Shown here one piece after another: positions 15,391 to 24,184 of a stretch of DNA of 64,000 bases (position 1 is its first letter; every line of letters begins with the position of its first letter). A program made the translations under genes and the position numbers. This stretch comes from an uncultured Hungatella sp. (GTDB taxonomy: Bacteria > Bacillota > Clostridia > Lachnospirales > Lachnospiraceae). The stretch is from contig CAJTUV010000019.1 in NCBI GenBank assembly GCA_910579515.1, positions 1 to 64,000 on the forward strand, written 5' to 3'. Below the pieces are notes generated by a model, which had not been told where the DNA came from, searched no databases, and saw nothing but the letters and a program-made list of their open reading frames with translations.

Positions 15391-16810
15391 AACCGTAATT
15401 GGTCTGGAGGTTCATGTGGAGCTGGCCACCAGAACGAAAATTTTTTGTGGCTGTTCCACAGAGTTTGGCGGGGCTCCCAATGCCCACACCTGTCCGGTTT
15501 GCACAGGGATGCCCGGGTCTCTCCCTGTCCTTAATAAACAAGTGGTAGAATACGCCTTGGCTGTGGGGGTGGCTACCAACTGTGTGATCAACCAGTACTG
15601 CAGATTTGACAGAAAGAATTATTTTTATCCCGATAACCCTCAGAACTATCAGATTTCCCAGCTCTATCTGCCAATCTGCCATGATGGATGGGTGGAGATT
15701 GAGACTGGGGCAGGAAAGAAAAAGGTGGGAATCCATGAGATTCACATGGAGGAGGATGCAGGAAAGCTGATTCATGACGAGTGGGAAGACTGTTCTTTGG
15801 TGGACTATAACCGGAGCGGCGTGCCTCTGATTGAGATCGTTTCAGAGCCAGATATGCGAAGCGCCCAGGAGGTTATTGCTTATCTGGAAAAATTGAGATT
15901 AATTATCCAGTATCTGGGAGCTTCTGACTGTAAGCTTCAGGAAGGCTCTATGAGAGCGGACGTGAACCTGTCTGTGAGGGAAGTGGGAGCAGAAAAATTT
16001 GGAACAAGGACAGAGATGAAGAACCTAAACTCCTTTAAGGCCATTGCCAGGGCTATTGAAGGGGAGAGAAAGCGGCAGATCGAGCTCTTGGAAGAGGGGA
16101 GAACGGTCATTCAGGAGACTAGAAGATGGGATGATAATAAGGAAGCTTCCCATGCTATGCGTTCTAAAGAAGACGCCCAGGATTACCGGTATTTTCCAGA
16201 TCCGGATTTAACGCCTGTTATGATCAGTGACCAGTGGATTCAGGCAGTCAAAGACAGACAGCCGGAGATGCGGACTGAGAAGATCGCACGATATCAGAAA
16301 GAATTTCAGATTCCGCTCTATGACGCAGAGCTTCTGACCAGCTTTAAGGAGATGGCGGATATGTTCGAGGATGTAGTGGCCTTGTGTAAAAGGCCAAAGG
16401 AGGTGTCCAACTGGCTTATGGTAGAGGCCATGCGTCTGTTAAAGGAGAGAGAACAGGAGCCAGGGGATATGGCCTTTTCTCCAGAACATTTGGCAAAGCT
16501 GATTCAGATGGTAGAGAGTAAACGCATCAACCGGACTGTGGCGAAAAGCGTGTTTGAGGAAATATTTTTCCATGACGTAGAGCCGGAAGCTTATGTGGAG
16601 GAAAAGGGGCTGAAGGCAGTGAGCGACGAGGGGATTTTGAGAAATGTAGTTGAGGAGATTGTGGCCGCCAACCCTCAGTCTGTGGAAGATTATCACAATG
16701 GGAAGGAACGCGCCATGGGATTTTTGGTTGGGCAGACCATGAGAGCCATGAAAGGGAAGGCGGATCCGGCTTTGGTAAATGAGATTGTGAGGGAGATATT
16801 AAACAGGTAG
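15374..16810 (+). CDS. gatB: Asp/Glu-tRNA amidotransferase subunit B
   Basis: About 478 residues: the kinase-and-amidotransferase subunit that phosphorylates mischarged Asp- or Glu-tRNA and amidates it. The start (YETVIGLEVHVELATRTKIFCGC) has the GatB hallmark, with the metal-site cysteines in CGCSTEFG and CPVCTGMPG. The C-terminal YqeY-like tail domain binds tRNA. ATG at 15374 inside the end of gatA, with AGGGGTAAG upstream; the longer open frame from 15311 lies within gatA and is not the start. Last gene of the T-box operon. Confidence 0.94.
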   Translation: MSRQYETVIGLEVHVELATRTKIFCGCSTEFGGAPNAHTCPVCTGMPGSLPVLNKQVVEYALAVGVATNCVINQYCRFDRKNYFYPDNPQNYQISQLYLPICHDGWVEIETGAGKKKVGIHEIHMEEDAGKLIHDEWEDCSLVDYNRSGVPLIEIVSEPDMRSAQEVIAYLEKLRLIIQYLGASDCKLQEGSMRADVNLSVREVGAEKFGTRTEMKNLNSFKAIARAIEGERKRQIELLEEGRTVIQETRRWDDNKEASHAMRSKEDAQDYRYFPDPDLTPVMISDQWIQAVKDRQPEMRTEKIARYQKEFQIPLYDAELLTSFKEMADMFEDVVALCKRPKEVSNWLMVEAMRLLKEREQEPGDMAFSPEHLAKLIQMVESKRINRTVAKSVFEEIFFHDVEPEAYVEEKGLKAVSDEGILRNVVEEIVAANPQSVEDYHNGKERAMGFLVGQTMRAMKGKADPALVNEIVREILNR

Positions 16811-16837
16811 AGCGCCTGATACAAATTTTTTTAGGGG

Positions 16838-16866
16838 TTGCAAACCGGAAAAATCTATGATATTAT
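16838..16866 (+). promoter_or_regulatory. promoter of the tRNA/acyltransferase unit
   Basis: TTGCAA (16838-16843), 17-nt spacer, TATTAT (16861-16866), starting transcription about 25 bp upstream of tRNA-Gln. Confidence 0.65.
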
Positions 16867-16895
16867 GAGAGAGGTCTTTTGAGACCATCTCATTT

Positions 16896-16968
16896 TGGGC
16901 TATCGCCAAGCGGTAAGGCACAGGACTTTGACTCCTGCATTTCGTTGGTTCGAATCCAACTAGCCCAG
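16896..16968 (+). tRNA. tRNA-Gln (anticodon TTG)
   Basis: Cloverleaf with acceptor TGGGCTA (16896-16902) pairing with TAGCCCA (16961-16967) and discriminator G. Anticodon stem CAGGA/TCCTG encloses loop CTTTGAC, giving TTG at 16928-16930. T-arm GGTTCGAATCC is standard. CCA is not encoded. It is preceded by a good promoter. Confidence 0.95.
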
Positions 16969-17006
16969 TTTGTAGCATGAACGTGTTAGTTGCAAGGAGG
17001 AGCGCT

Positions 17007-18122
17007 ATGGAAGCCTCTGCTGCGAAGGCTTCGCCTCGTGATTTGTCTTTGGACTTTCTAAAGGGAATTTCTATTATTTTGGTTATCTTTTTCCATAATC
17101 TTCAGTTAAACCCTGACAGTGTTGTAGACAATGTGTTTGTTGTGTGGGGAAACGTGGCGGTTCCCACTTTTTTTCTGGTGTCTGGCGCGTTATTTTTCAC
17201 CCGTCCTTTTTGCTGGAAGCGCCATATCCGGCATATATTGCATTTCTACTTGGGAATGGCCGCATGGAAGGCGGTTTATCTGGGGATTTATTATTTTTTA
17301 GGAGTTCCGTTTCCGGTTTCGAAACGGGATATTCTCACGTATCTGTTTTTGTTTGGAAGCGTAAACGGCGTTGCAAGCGGGCATTTGTGGTTTATTACCG
17401 CAATGCTGACGGTTCTTTTGGCGGCGCCTCTTCTTCGGCTCTGCATGGAGCAGGACAAAAAACTGGCAATTTATATTATGGTAATCTGCTTTTTATTCAA
17501 TCAGCTTTTGGCAGATTTGAATCTGGTGAGCACAACTTTTGCGAAATTAATCGGAAAGGGCGCCTGGGATTTGTCTGCGTTTGGGGAAATAAATCCATTG
17601 AGCTTTCGGCATTCTAATTATATGTTTTACTATATGCTGGGAGGATTTCTACAAAAGAAAAAGACTGAAAAAACGGCGTCGCTTAAGATTAGTATTTCTA
17701 TGATTGGTATTGGTCTTTTGGGATTGGTGTTACTGAAATATCTGCAGTCTGGTACATTTTGCTGGCAGAACATTCATCTTGCCAGCGGCTATTACTGGAC
17801 TTCAACGATTATGGCGGCAAGCGGAATGTTTTTGCTTGCGCACCGCATCCCTTTAGAGCGATTCAGACTGCTTAAGGGATTTTCAAAAACTGTGGGAACT
17901 TCAACACTGGGAATTTTTTATTTACATATGCCTCTGATTCATTTGCTGACGCCGCGTTTGTTTGTTCGTTTTGCAGCCTACAATGGCTGGGCGGTGAATT
18001 TGGCGGAAAGTGTTTTGATAGCGGCGATTTCTTGCGGAATTGTGTGGATTGGACGGAAAGTGATTGATTTTTGTTTCATTTTGTTGTATAATACCGCTTG
18101 CAGGTTTAGAAATTTTAGATAA
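17007..18122 (+). CDS. acyltransferase-3 family membrane protein
   Basis: About 371 residues with some ten membrane helices, matching the acyltransferase-3 (OafA/NolL/WecH) family that transfers acetyl or other acyl groups to extracytoplasmic glycans. The family's opening is clear (LDFLKGISIILVIFFHN, with the catalytic-type His in the first helix), and the conserved region GHLWFITAML follows near residue 130. The ATG at 17007 has AAGGAGG at 16995-17001. The gene lies between tRNA-Gln and tRNA-Lys with no visible promoter or terminator of its own; its stop codon directly abuts tRNA-Lys. Acceptor molecule unknown. Confidence 0.85.
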   Translation: MEASAAKASPRDLSLDFLKGISIILVIFFHNLQLNPDSVVDNVFVVWGNVAVPTFFLVSGALFFTRPFCWKRHIRHILHFYLGMAAWKAVYLGIYYFLGVPFPVSKRDILTYLFLFGSVNGVASGHLWFITAMLTVLLAAPLLRLCMEQDKKLAIYIMVICFLFNQLLADLNLVSTTFAKLIGKGAWDLSAFGEINPLSFRHSNYMFYYMLGGFLQKKKTEKTASLKISISMIGIGLLGLVLLKYLQSGTFCWQNIHLASGYYWTSTIMAASGMFLLAHRIPLERFRLLKGFSKTVGTSTLGIFYLHMPLIHLLTPRLFVRFAAYNGWAVNLAESVLIAAISCGIVWIGRKVIDFCFILLYNTACRFRNFR

Positions 18123-18195
18123 GGGCGTGTAGCTCAGGCGGTAGAGCACTTGACTTTTAATCAAGTTGTCCGGGGTTCGAATCCCCGCACGCTCA
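18123..18195 (+). tRNA. tRNA-Lys (anticodon TTT)
   Basis: Acceptor GGGCGTG (18123-18129) pairs with CACGCTC (18188-18194), discriminator A. Anticodon stem CTTGA/TCAAG encloses CTTTTAA, giving TTT at 18156-18158. T-arm GGGGTTCGAATCCCC. It starts on the base after the acyltransferase stop codon. Confidence 0.95.
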
Positions 18196-18199
18196 GTTC

Positions 18200-18280
18200 G
18201 CGGATGTGGCGGAATTGGCAGACGCGCCAGATTTAGGTTCTGGTGTCCCAGACGTGCAGGTTCGATTCCTGTCATCCGCA
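18200..18280 (+). tRNA. tRNA-Leu (anticodon TAG)
   Basis: Acceptor GCGGATG (18200-18206) pairs with CATCCGC (18273-18279), discriminator A. Anticodon stem CCAGA/TCTGG encloses TTTAGGT, giving TAG at 18234-18236. The long variable arm (TGTCCCAGACG region) is typical of class II tRNA-Leu. Confidence 0.95.
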
Positions 18281-18290
18281 GGTAAATAAG

Positions 18291-18324
18291 CTGGCAGACT
18301 TTTAAGATGGTCTGTCAGTTTTTT
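18291..18324 (+). terminator. terminator of the tRNA operon
   Basis: CTGGCAGAC (18291-18299) pairs with GTCTGTCAG (18310-18318, one G-T pair), followed by six T. It overlaps the last codons of the convergent ABC ATPase gene. Confidence 0.85.
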
Positions 18325-18914
18325 GTATGCGCAGGATTGGGCAATATCCATAATAACCTTCCCCCCAAAGCTTCTACATCCGGCTCCTGGTGGGTGGTTA
18401 AAAATACCAGCTTTCCATCGCATTTTTCCCGAATATACAAAATCACGTTCTGCCTGGTATCCTCGTCCAGTCCGGTAAAGGGCTCGTCCATGAGAAGAAG
18501 ATCAAAAGGGGCGAGCAAGGCCCGGCAGATGGCGACGCGCCGCTTCATGCCGCCGCTTAATGTAGAGACAGGACGTTTTAGAGACTCCTTAGGAAGCAGA
18601 CGGCACAGTTCGGCTCTGACTTGTGCCTCTGTGAGAGATTTTCCTGTGACCATCATAACATTTTCCACAGGAGTAAATGCTTCACACAGACGGTCTTCCT
18701 GGAAAACGGCGCTGACACGGGCTTGCTCCAATCCTTCAACAGAGCCATGATCAGCCTGCTCCAATCCCATAAGAATACGCAAAAGCGTGGTTTTTCCACA
18801 ACCGGAGGGCCCCATGAGGCAGTAGATGTGTCCGGATTCCAGAGAGAGAGAATAATTACAGAGAACCTCTAAGGAATCAAAGGACTTTGAGATATTATGA
18901 AGGGTCAGTTTCAT
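18315..18914 (-). CDS. NitT/TauT-type ABC transporter ATPase, short form
   Basis: About 199 residues, the ATPase of a nitrate/sulfonate/taurine-class importer. It has Walker A GPSGCGKTTLL, Q-loop VFQEDRL, signature LSGGMKRR and Walker B LLLMDEPF. Family members are often about 250 residues; this one lacks a C-terminal extension and ends inside the terminator of the convergent tRNA unit. I chose the ATG at 18914 (MKLTLHNISKSF), which follows AAGGAG and overlaps the permease gene by 20 nt. Third gene of the operon. The substrate is unknown; related systems carry sulfonates, thiamine precursors or similar small anions. Confidence 0.85.
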   Translation of the reverse strand: MKLTLHNISKSFDSLEVLCNYSLSLESGHIYCLMGPSGCGKTTLLRILMGLEQADHGSVEGLEQARVSAVFQEDRLCEAFTPVENVMMVTGKSLTEAQVRAELCRLLPKESLKRPVSTLSGGMKRRVAICRALLAPFDLLLMDEPFTGLDEDTRQNVILYIREKCDGKLVFLTTHQEPDVEALGGRLLWILPNPAHTKN

Positions 18915-19683
18915 GGATTGGTTCTCCTTTTCTTTCCATTCTGGACAATAGCCGTAAAAAAAGACGTTCAAACAGAGCGCTGACGGCGATAATCGTAAAA
19001 GTCCATGCGAATAAATCTGAAGTTTCCAGATAGATTTTTGACATATAAAGCCGTTCCCCTATGGAATTGGAAGGCAGGCCGATGACCTCGGCAGCGACGC
19101 CTGATTTCCAGCTCATACCCAATGCGATGCGGCAGCCGCTGATTAAATAAGGAAGAGCAGCAGGGAAATAGAGAAAACGTATTTTTTTTCCAAGGGTAAT
19201 ATGAAAAACCATAGCCATCTCTAACAGCTTTTTATCAGTACTTTGAAGTCCGGCCAGAGTATTGACATAAATCATGGGGAGAACTACAAAAAATGCAATA
19301 AATACCGCCAGATATTGGGCTCCGATCCAGATAAGGGCCAGAATGACAAAGGAGGCCACAGGAACGGATTTCATCAAAGTCATTACTGGTTCTAAAAATT
19401 CCTGCAGCAGGGGAAAACGATATGCACAGGAACCAAGAAGGATACCAATGAAAAAGGCAGCCAAAAATCCAGCGCTGATCTTTCCGAAAGAGTGGGCGAT
19501 GGACAGCCAAAAGTCCCCGGAAAGAATCATTCGCTCCAGGGACAAAAGGGTTTCAATAGGACCTACCAGAATGATCGGGTTATGAATCAACTGGGCGGCA
19601 GCCTGCCATAAGGAGAGCCAGAACAGCGCAATCAGAATGCGCTGCCATGGCTTGTGATGGATCGTTTTTAAAAGTTTTTTCAT
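18895..19683 (-). CDS. NitT/TauT-type ABC transporter permease
   Basis: A 262-residue inner-membrane permease with about six helices, matching SsuC/TauC-like proteins. The EAA-type loop is AAEVIGLPSNSIGERLY. The ATG at 19683 overlaps the binding-protein stop by 4 nt, and the 3' end overlaps the ATPase gene, so all three are translationally coupled. It forms the membrane channel, as a homodimer, for the substrate bound by the upstream lipoprotein. Confidence 0.87.
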   Translation of the reverse strand: MKKLLKTIHHKPWQRILIALFWLSLWQAAAQLIHNPIILVGPIETLLSLERMILSGDFWLSIAHSFGKISAGFLAAFFIGILLGSCAYRFPLLQEFLEPVMTLMKSVPVASFVILALIWIGAQYLAVFIAFFVVLPMIYVNTLAGLQSTDKKLLEMAMVFHITLGKKIRFLYFPAALPYLISGCRIALGMSWKSGVAAEVIGLPSNSIGERLYMSKIYLETSDLFAWTFTIIAVSALFERLFLRLLSRMERKGEPIHETDPS

Positions 19684-20777
19684 GGAATGTAGTAAAAGGA
19701 TTCGTCTGGAAGCTGTCCGCCTACAGAGGATGGATCCTGCTCGTAAAGAACGTTGAGATAGCCGCTGAGTTTTTCTTTCATTTCGTTTCCGTCAATATAG
19801 GTAATGCTGCAGTAAGGAATTGCCTTTGCAGCCACAGGCGCTTTTTCAATGATTCCGGCTTGGGCCACTAATGCAGCAGCTTCTTCTACGTTGGCATTGG
19901 TAAATGCGGCGGATTCTTTGTGTTCTTCCATAAAAGTCTGGATGGCTTCTTTAGAGTCTGCACCGTCAAGAAGCTCGCTGCGGCATACGGTAACTCCCGT
20001 TACCAGGCTTCCGCCGCCTTCAGACTGGACTTTGTCCCATTCTTCAGTTAGATTCAAAACCATTTTTAGGTTTTCGTTCTGGGCCATTGCTGCAGTGACA
20101 AAAGGCTGAGGGAGAAGGCCGATAGCGTCTGCCTGCTGCGCCAGCACGGCGGCAACTTCGGTTGCTTCGGATTTGTATTCAATGGTTACATCAGCTGCGG
20201 TAAGGCCGTTAGCGCTTAAGAGATATTGTAAAGCATAATCAGGAGTGGTTCCTTTACCTGTCATGTAGATGGTCTTTCCTCGTAAGTCGGAGATACTTGC
20301 GATGGAATCATCAGAGGCTACTACGTATAAAACTCCAAGAGTATTGATATCCAGAACATGAATGCCCTGATTGGTTTTCTGATATAAAATACTTGCCATA
20401 TTAGCAGGAACAAGCGCAATGTCCAAATCACCGGACACCATCTGGGCAACTAACTGGGAAGCATCGGTTACCATGGTAAATTCATAGCTTCCCTTTGATT
20501 CTCCTTTGGCGGACTGATCCATAAGAGAGACGAGTCCAATGGAGGTAGGACCTTTTAAGGAACCCACACGCAAAAGGACAGAGGAGCCAGGGGCTTCAAG
20601 GCTCGCTTTTGTATCAGCGCTTTCTTCTGGGGTGGCAGACGGTGTGGAAGCAGTTTCTGCAGTGGATTCCACGGTAGTCGCAGCTTCGGTTTGAGCTTCT
20701 TTAGAAGCAGGGGAACAGCCGGTTAAAGCGGCCGCAGTTATGGCGCAGGCCATAAGAAGGGGTAATGCTCGTTTCAT
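19680..20777 (-). CDS. NitT/TauT-type ABC substrate-binding lipoprotein
   Basis: A 365-residue lipoprotein: signal peptide with lipobox LTGC (Cys21), then a long Thr/Ser/Glu/Ala-rich linker (residues 24-65), then a periplasmic-binding fold of the SsuA/THI5 class (LRGKTIYMTGKGTTPDY near residue 170, PYC near 327). The protein captures the solute for the downstream permease. First gene of the unit. I looked for a TPP riboswitch in its 5' region, since relatives import thiamine precursors, and found none of its conserved blocks. The partial protein at the right end of the window belongs to the same broad family. Confidence 0.85.
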   Translation of the reverse strand: MKRALPLLMACAITAAALTGCSPASKEAQTEAATTVESTAETASTPSATPEESADTKASLEAPGSSVLLRVGSLKGPTSIGLVSLMDQSAKGESKGSYEFTMVTDASQLVAQMVSGDLDIALVPANMASILYQKTNQGIHVLDINTLGVLYVVASDDSIASISDLRGKTIYMTGKGTTPDYALQYLLSANGLTAADVTIEYKSEATEVAAVLAQQADAIGLLPQPFVTAAMAQNENLKMVLNLTEEWDKVQSEGGGSLVTGVTVCRSELLDGADSKEAIQTFMEEHKESAAFTNANVEEAAALVAQAGIIEKAPVAAKAIPYCSITYIDGNEMKEKLSGYLNVLYEQDPSSVGGQLPDESFYYIP

Positions 20778-20934
20778 TGTTTCAATCCTCTCTTTCTTGT
20801 CTTTCCTGTCAGGACATTTGGACCTTTCAGGTTAGTAACGCTTCTTCAGTATATCACCATATTCTGGTTTCGTCTAGTGCTGCCAAAGTTTTCATTTCCA
20901 GGAGGAAAAAAGTAAAAAAACCTGTAAAAAAGAA

Positions 20935-20963
20935 TTGATAAAAATATCACAATATGAGATAAT
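20935..20963 (+). promoter_or_regulatory. promoter of the sensory-hydrogenase operon
   Basis: TTGATA (20935-20940), 17-nt spacer, GATAAT (20958-20963). Start of the first gene is 45 bp downstream, after GGAGGG. The spacer contains ATATCACAAT, which resembles half of a Rex (NADH/NAD+ sensor) site but lacks a good second half. Confidence 0.6.
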
Positions 20964-21007
20964 GAAAAATAACTATGAATAAAATCTTATATGCGGAGGG
21001 ATAAGTT

Positions 21008-21247
21008 ATGAAAGTATCAATTTGTATCGGCAGTGCATGTCATCTGAAAGGTTCCAGAGAGATTATTAAGGAGATGCAGGAACTAGTTGCTAAGAACGGG
21101 GTGGGGGATAAGGTAGATTTAAACGGCGCATTCTGCAGCGGAAACTGTGTAAACGGCGTCTGTGTTACTGTAGACGGAACTCTGTTTTCTTTAAAGCCAG
21201 AGAACACGAAAGAGTTCTTTGAAAAGGAGATCATGGGGAGGCTGTAA
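21008..21247 (+). CDS. thioredoxin-like [2Fe-2S] ferredoxin
   Basis: A 79-residue protein with the thioredoxin-like [2Fe-2S] cluster pattern: Cys6 and Cys11 (CIGSAC), Cys43 and Cys47 (CSGNC). It is essentially the NuoE/HydC C-terminal domain without the helical N-terminus. It probably passes electrons to or from the hydrogenase encoded next; the TAATG overlap couples their translation. A similar small ferredoxin-like gene accompanies sensory hydrogenases in Thermotoga and clostridia. First gene of the operon. Confidence 0.85.
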   Translation: MKVSICIGSACHLKGSREIIKEMQELVAKNGVGDKVDLNGAFCSGNCVNGVCVTVDGTLFSLKPENTKEFFEKEIMGRL

Positions 21248-22980
21248 TGGGGATTATTGACTTCAAGGCTACAAAGTGTAAGCATTGTTATAAATGTGTC
21301 CGTAACTGCGAGGTAAAGGCCATCATGGTAAAGGATGGCAGGGCAGAAATTATGGAAGACAAGTGTATTCTGTGCGGCACATGTTTACAGATTTGCCCAC
21401 AGTCTGCCAAGACATTGAACAGCGATTTAAATGTGGTGAAGGAATACATATTACGGGGAGAAAAGGTAGTCGTTTCTATAGCTCCTTCCTATATGGGGCT
21501 GTTAAAATATAAGACCATCGGTCAGGTAAAGGCGGCTCTTAAAAAATTAGGCTTTACGGATGTTCGGGAAACTTCTGAGGGCGCCGTTCTGGTGACAGAG
21601 GAGTACACCAGGCTTTTGCGGGAAGGGACTATGGAGAATATTATCACCACCTGTTGTCCTAGTGTCAATGATCTGATCGAAATCTATTATCCTCAGCTGG
21701 TTCCTTACCTGGCTCCTGTGGTTTCTCCTATGATTGCCCATGGAAGGCTGTTAAAAAGAGAATATGGCCCTGACACAAAGGTGGTATTTTTAGGGCCGTG
21801 TTTAGCCAAGAAGAAGGAATCTCAGGATACACGTCACGAGGATTGTATTGATGCAGTGCTGAATTTTAATGATATTGAGGCGTGGCTTCAGGACAATGAT
21901 ATTGTAATAGCGGAATGTGAAGAGGAGCCTTTTGACAGAATTGATCCAAAAGTAAACCGCCTCTATCCGGTGTCCAACGGTGTGGTAAGCTCTGTTCTGG
22001 CTACAGAAGGGCGGGTAGACGGATATCGTAAGTTCTATGTTCACGGTACGAAAAACTGTATTGATCTGTGCGACAGCATGGCAAGAGGAGAGATTAAGGG
22101 CTGCTTTATTGAAATGAATAACTGCTCCGGCGGCTGTATCAAAGGACCTACTGTGGAGGATGAAACCATTTCCAGATTTAAGGTGAAGCTGGATATGGAA
22201 GAGGCGATTCCCAAAGCGCCGGTGGCTCCAAAGGTAGTGGCTGGCCTGATGGAGGGGGTTGAGATGGAAAAAATATTTACAGACCATTCTCCAAAAGATC
22301 CCAGACCTACAGAAGAACAGATTCAGGAGATTCTTCGCAAGACCGGAAAGAACAGTCCGGCGGATGAATTGAACTGTGGGGCCTGCGGATATCCGACCTG
22401 CAGAGAAAAGGCAGTGGCTGTGTTCCAGAAGAAGGCAGAGTTAAACATGTGTATTCCGTTTATGCATGACAAGGCGGAATCCCTGGCTAATCTGGTTATG
22501 GAGACCTCTCCCAATGTAGTCCTGATCGTGGATAAGGACATGAAGATTATGGAATATTCTAACGTAGGTGAAAAGTACTTTGGAAAGACCAGGTCAGAGG
22601 CTCTTAGTATGTATCTCTACGAGTTTATTGATCCTGTGGATTTCCAGTGGGTTTATGACACACATCAGAATATCCATGGCAAGAAGGTGATTTACCCTGA
22701 ATATAATATTGCTATGCTCCAAAATATTGTTTACATAGAGAAACAGGATGTGGTTCTGGCTACCTTTATTGACATTACCAGAGAGGAAGAACAAGCGAAA
22801 GCGGATTATGACAAGAAGCTTGAGACCATTGATTTGGCTCAACGTGTGATTCATAAACAGATGATGGTGGCTCAGGAGATTGCCGGGCTGCTGGGAGAGA
22901 CCACAGCGGATACCAAGACCACCTTAACCCGCCTTTGCAGTTCTCTGCTGGAAGAGGGAAGTGAAAGCGAGGTCCGATAG
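21247..22980 (+). CDS. putative sensory [FeFe]-hydrogenase, group C, with Fe-S and PAS domains
   Basis: 577 residues. Two [4Fe-4S] ferredoxin motifs (Cys11-Cys21 and Cys40-Cys50) lead to an H-cluster domain with loop 1 TTCCPS (Cys136/137), loop 2 GPCLAKK (Cys185, Lys188) and loop 3 NNCSGGC (Cys293/297). Then come an extra Fe-S domain (CGACGYPTC, Cys377-385) and a PAS domain (about 415-520), ending in a helical tail. H-cluster plus PAS is the layout of HydS-type group C enzymes, thought to sense H2 or redox state rather than turn H2 over. The stop is immediately followed by the ATG of a SpoIIE-type phosphatase, the likely output partner. The sensing role is inferred. Confidence 0.85.
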   Translation: MGIIDFKATKCKHCYKCVRNCEVKAIMVKDGRAEIMEDKCILCGTCLQICPQSAKTLNSDLNVVKEYILRGEKVVVSIAPSYMGLLKYKTIGQVKAALKKLGFTDVRETSEGAVLVTEEYTRLLREGTMENIITTCCPSVNDLIEIYYPQLVPYLAPVVSPMIAHGRLLKREYGPDTKVVFLGPCLAKKKESQDTRHEDCIDAVLNFNDIEAWLQDNDIVIAECEEEPFDRIDPKVNRLYPVSNGVVSSVLATEGRVDGYRKFYVHGTKNCIDLCDSMARGEIKGCFIEMNNCSGGCIKGPTVEDETISRFKVKLDMEEAIPKAPVAPKVVAGLMEGVEMEKIFTDHSPKDPRPTEEQIQEILRKTGKNSPADELNCGACGYPTCREKAVAVFQKKAELNMCIPFMHDKAESLANLVMETSPNVVLIVDKDMKIMEYSNVGEKYFGKTRSEALSMYLYEFIDPVDFQWVYDTHQNIHGKKVIYPEYNIAMLQNIVYIEKQDVVLATFIDITREEEQAKADYDKKLETIDLAQRVIHKQMMVAQEIAGLLGETTADTKTTLTRLCSSLLEEGSESEVR

Positions 22981-24159
22981 ATGGGAGTTACAGTAGACGT
23001 TGCTTACAAAAGCCTAAATAAATTTTCAGAGATTCTCTGTGGAGATAAGGTGGAAATCTTAAAGACCAAGGATTCTGATATTATGATTCTGGCAGACGGC
23101 ATGGGCAGCGGCGTTAAGGCCAACATTCTGTCTACCCTGACCTCAAAAATCCTTGGAACTATGTTTTTAAATGGGGCTACGCTGGAGGAGTGTGTGGACA
23201 CCATCGTGGAAACCCTTCCAGTGTGTCAGGTGCGTCAGGTGGCTTATTCTACCTTTAGTATTCTTCAGGTGTTCAACAATGGGGATGCCTATCTGGTGGA
23301 GTTTGATAATCCTGGGTGTATCTTTATCCGAGACGGGAAATTGTTTCCCATTCCAAAGAATATTAGGGAGATTGACAATAAGAAGATCAATGAGTTTCGT
23401 TTTCAGGTAAAGCGGGGAGACGCCCTGATTCTTATGAGTGACGGAACCATCCATGCAGGCGTCGGACAATTATTGAATTTTGGGTGGCTGTGGGAGGACA
23501 TTGCTTCGTATGCGGTGAAGCAGTATGCGGTAACCGTTTCGGCGGCACGCCTTGCCACCTCCATCTGCCATGCATGTGACGAGCTTTACATGTTTCGCCC
23601 CGGAGACGACACTACCGTAGCCTGTATGAGAATCATTGACAGCAAGCCTGTGAATCTGATGACTGGACCGGCCAGCAATCCAGAGGATGATGAGCGGATG
23701 GTTGCGGAGTTTACAGCCGATCCAACGGCTAAGACTATTGTCTGCGGCGGTACCAGCGCAACCATTGTTTCCAGAGTGCTGAAAAAACGAATGGATGTGT
23801 CTTTGGACTATGTGGACCCAGATATTCCGCCGATTGCCTTTATGGACGGAATTGATTTGGTGACAGAGGGCGTTCTGACTCTGAACCGTGTGGTTCAGCT
23901 TCTGAGACGGTATAACAAAAAGGAGACAGTAGCAGAAGACTTTTTCCTGGAGTTGGATAAGCCTAACGGCGGCTCTATGGTGGCGAAGATGATTATTGAG
24001 GATTGTACGGAGATTCATCTGTTTGTAGGAAAAGCCATTAACAGCGCCTATCAGAACCCGGGGCTGCCCTTTGATCTGGGTATTCGTCAGAATCTGGTAG
24101 AACAGTTAAAACTTGCTCTGGAGGAGATGGGAAAACCAGTTACCGTAAATTACTACTAA
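22981..24159 (+). CDS. SpoIIE-type PP2C serine phosphatase linked to the sensory hydrogenase
   Basis: 392 residues. The N-terminal ~200 residues form a SpoIIE/RsbU-like PP2C phosphatase with the metal-binding signature ILADGMGSGVKA, a second motif ALILMSDGT, and the closing GDDTTV. The C-terminal ~170 residues begin with IVCGGTSATIVSRVL and form a separate alpha/beta domain that I do not recognise beyond its co-occurrence with this family. No membrane segment. The start codon abuts the stop of the PAS hydrogenase gene. Such phosphatases usually dephosphorylate STAS-domain anti-anti-sigma factors; none is encoded in this window, so its target is unknown. Confidence 0.85.
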   Translation: MGVTVDVAYKSLNKFSEILCGDKVEILKTKDSDIMILADGMGSGVKANILSTLTSKILGTMFLNGATLEECVDTIVETLPVCQVRQVAYSTFSILQVFNNGDAYLVEFDNPGCIFIRDGKLFPIPKNIREIDNKKINEFRFQVKRGDALILMSDGTIHAGVGQLLNFGWLWEDIASYAVKQYAVTVSAARLATSICHACDELYMFRPGDDTTVACMRIIDSKPVNLMTGPASNPEDDERMVAEFTADPTAKTIVCGGTSATIVSRVLKKRMDVSLDYVDPDIPPIAFMDGIDLVTEGVLTLNRVVQLLRRYNKKETVAEDFFLELDKPNGGSMVAKMIIEDCTEIHLFVGKAINSAYQNPGLPFDLGIRQNLVEQLKLALEEMGKPVTVNYY

Positions 24160-24184
24160 TTTGGAAAAGGGGAGGATATGACAC

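Noticed and set aside
18123..18324. tRNA-Lys/tRNA-Leu as an integration site for mobile DNA
   Set aside because: No integrase, no repeated tRNA 3' end and no foreign-looking genes are adjacent.
20778..20900. Possible TPP riboswitch before the NitT/TauT-type operon
   Set aside because: The conserved thiamine-element blocks could not be found in the minus-strand leader.
23470..24018. Long antisense ORF within the phosphatase gene
   Set aside because: It is a shadow of the strongly supported plus-strand gene and lacks its own start signals.
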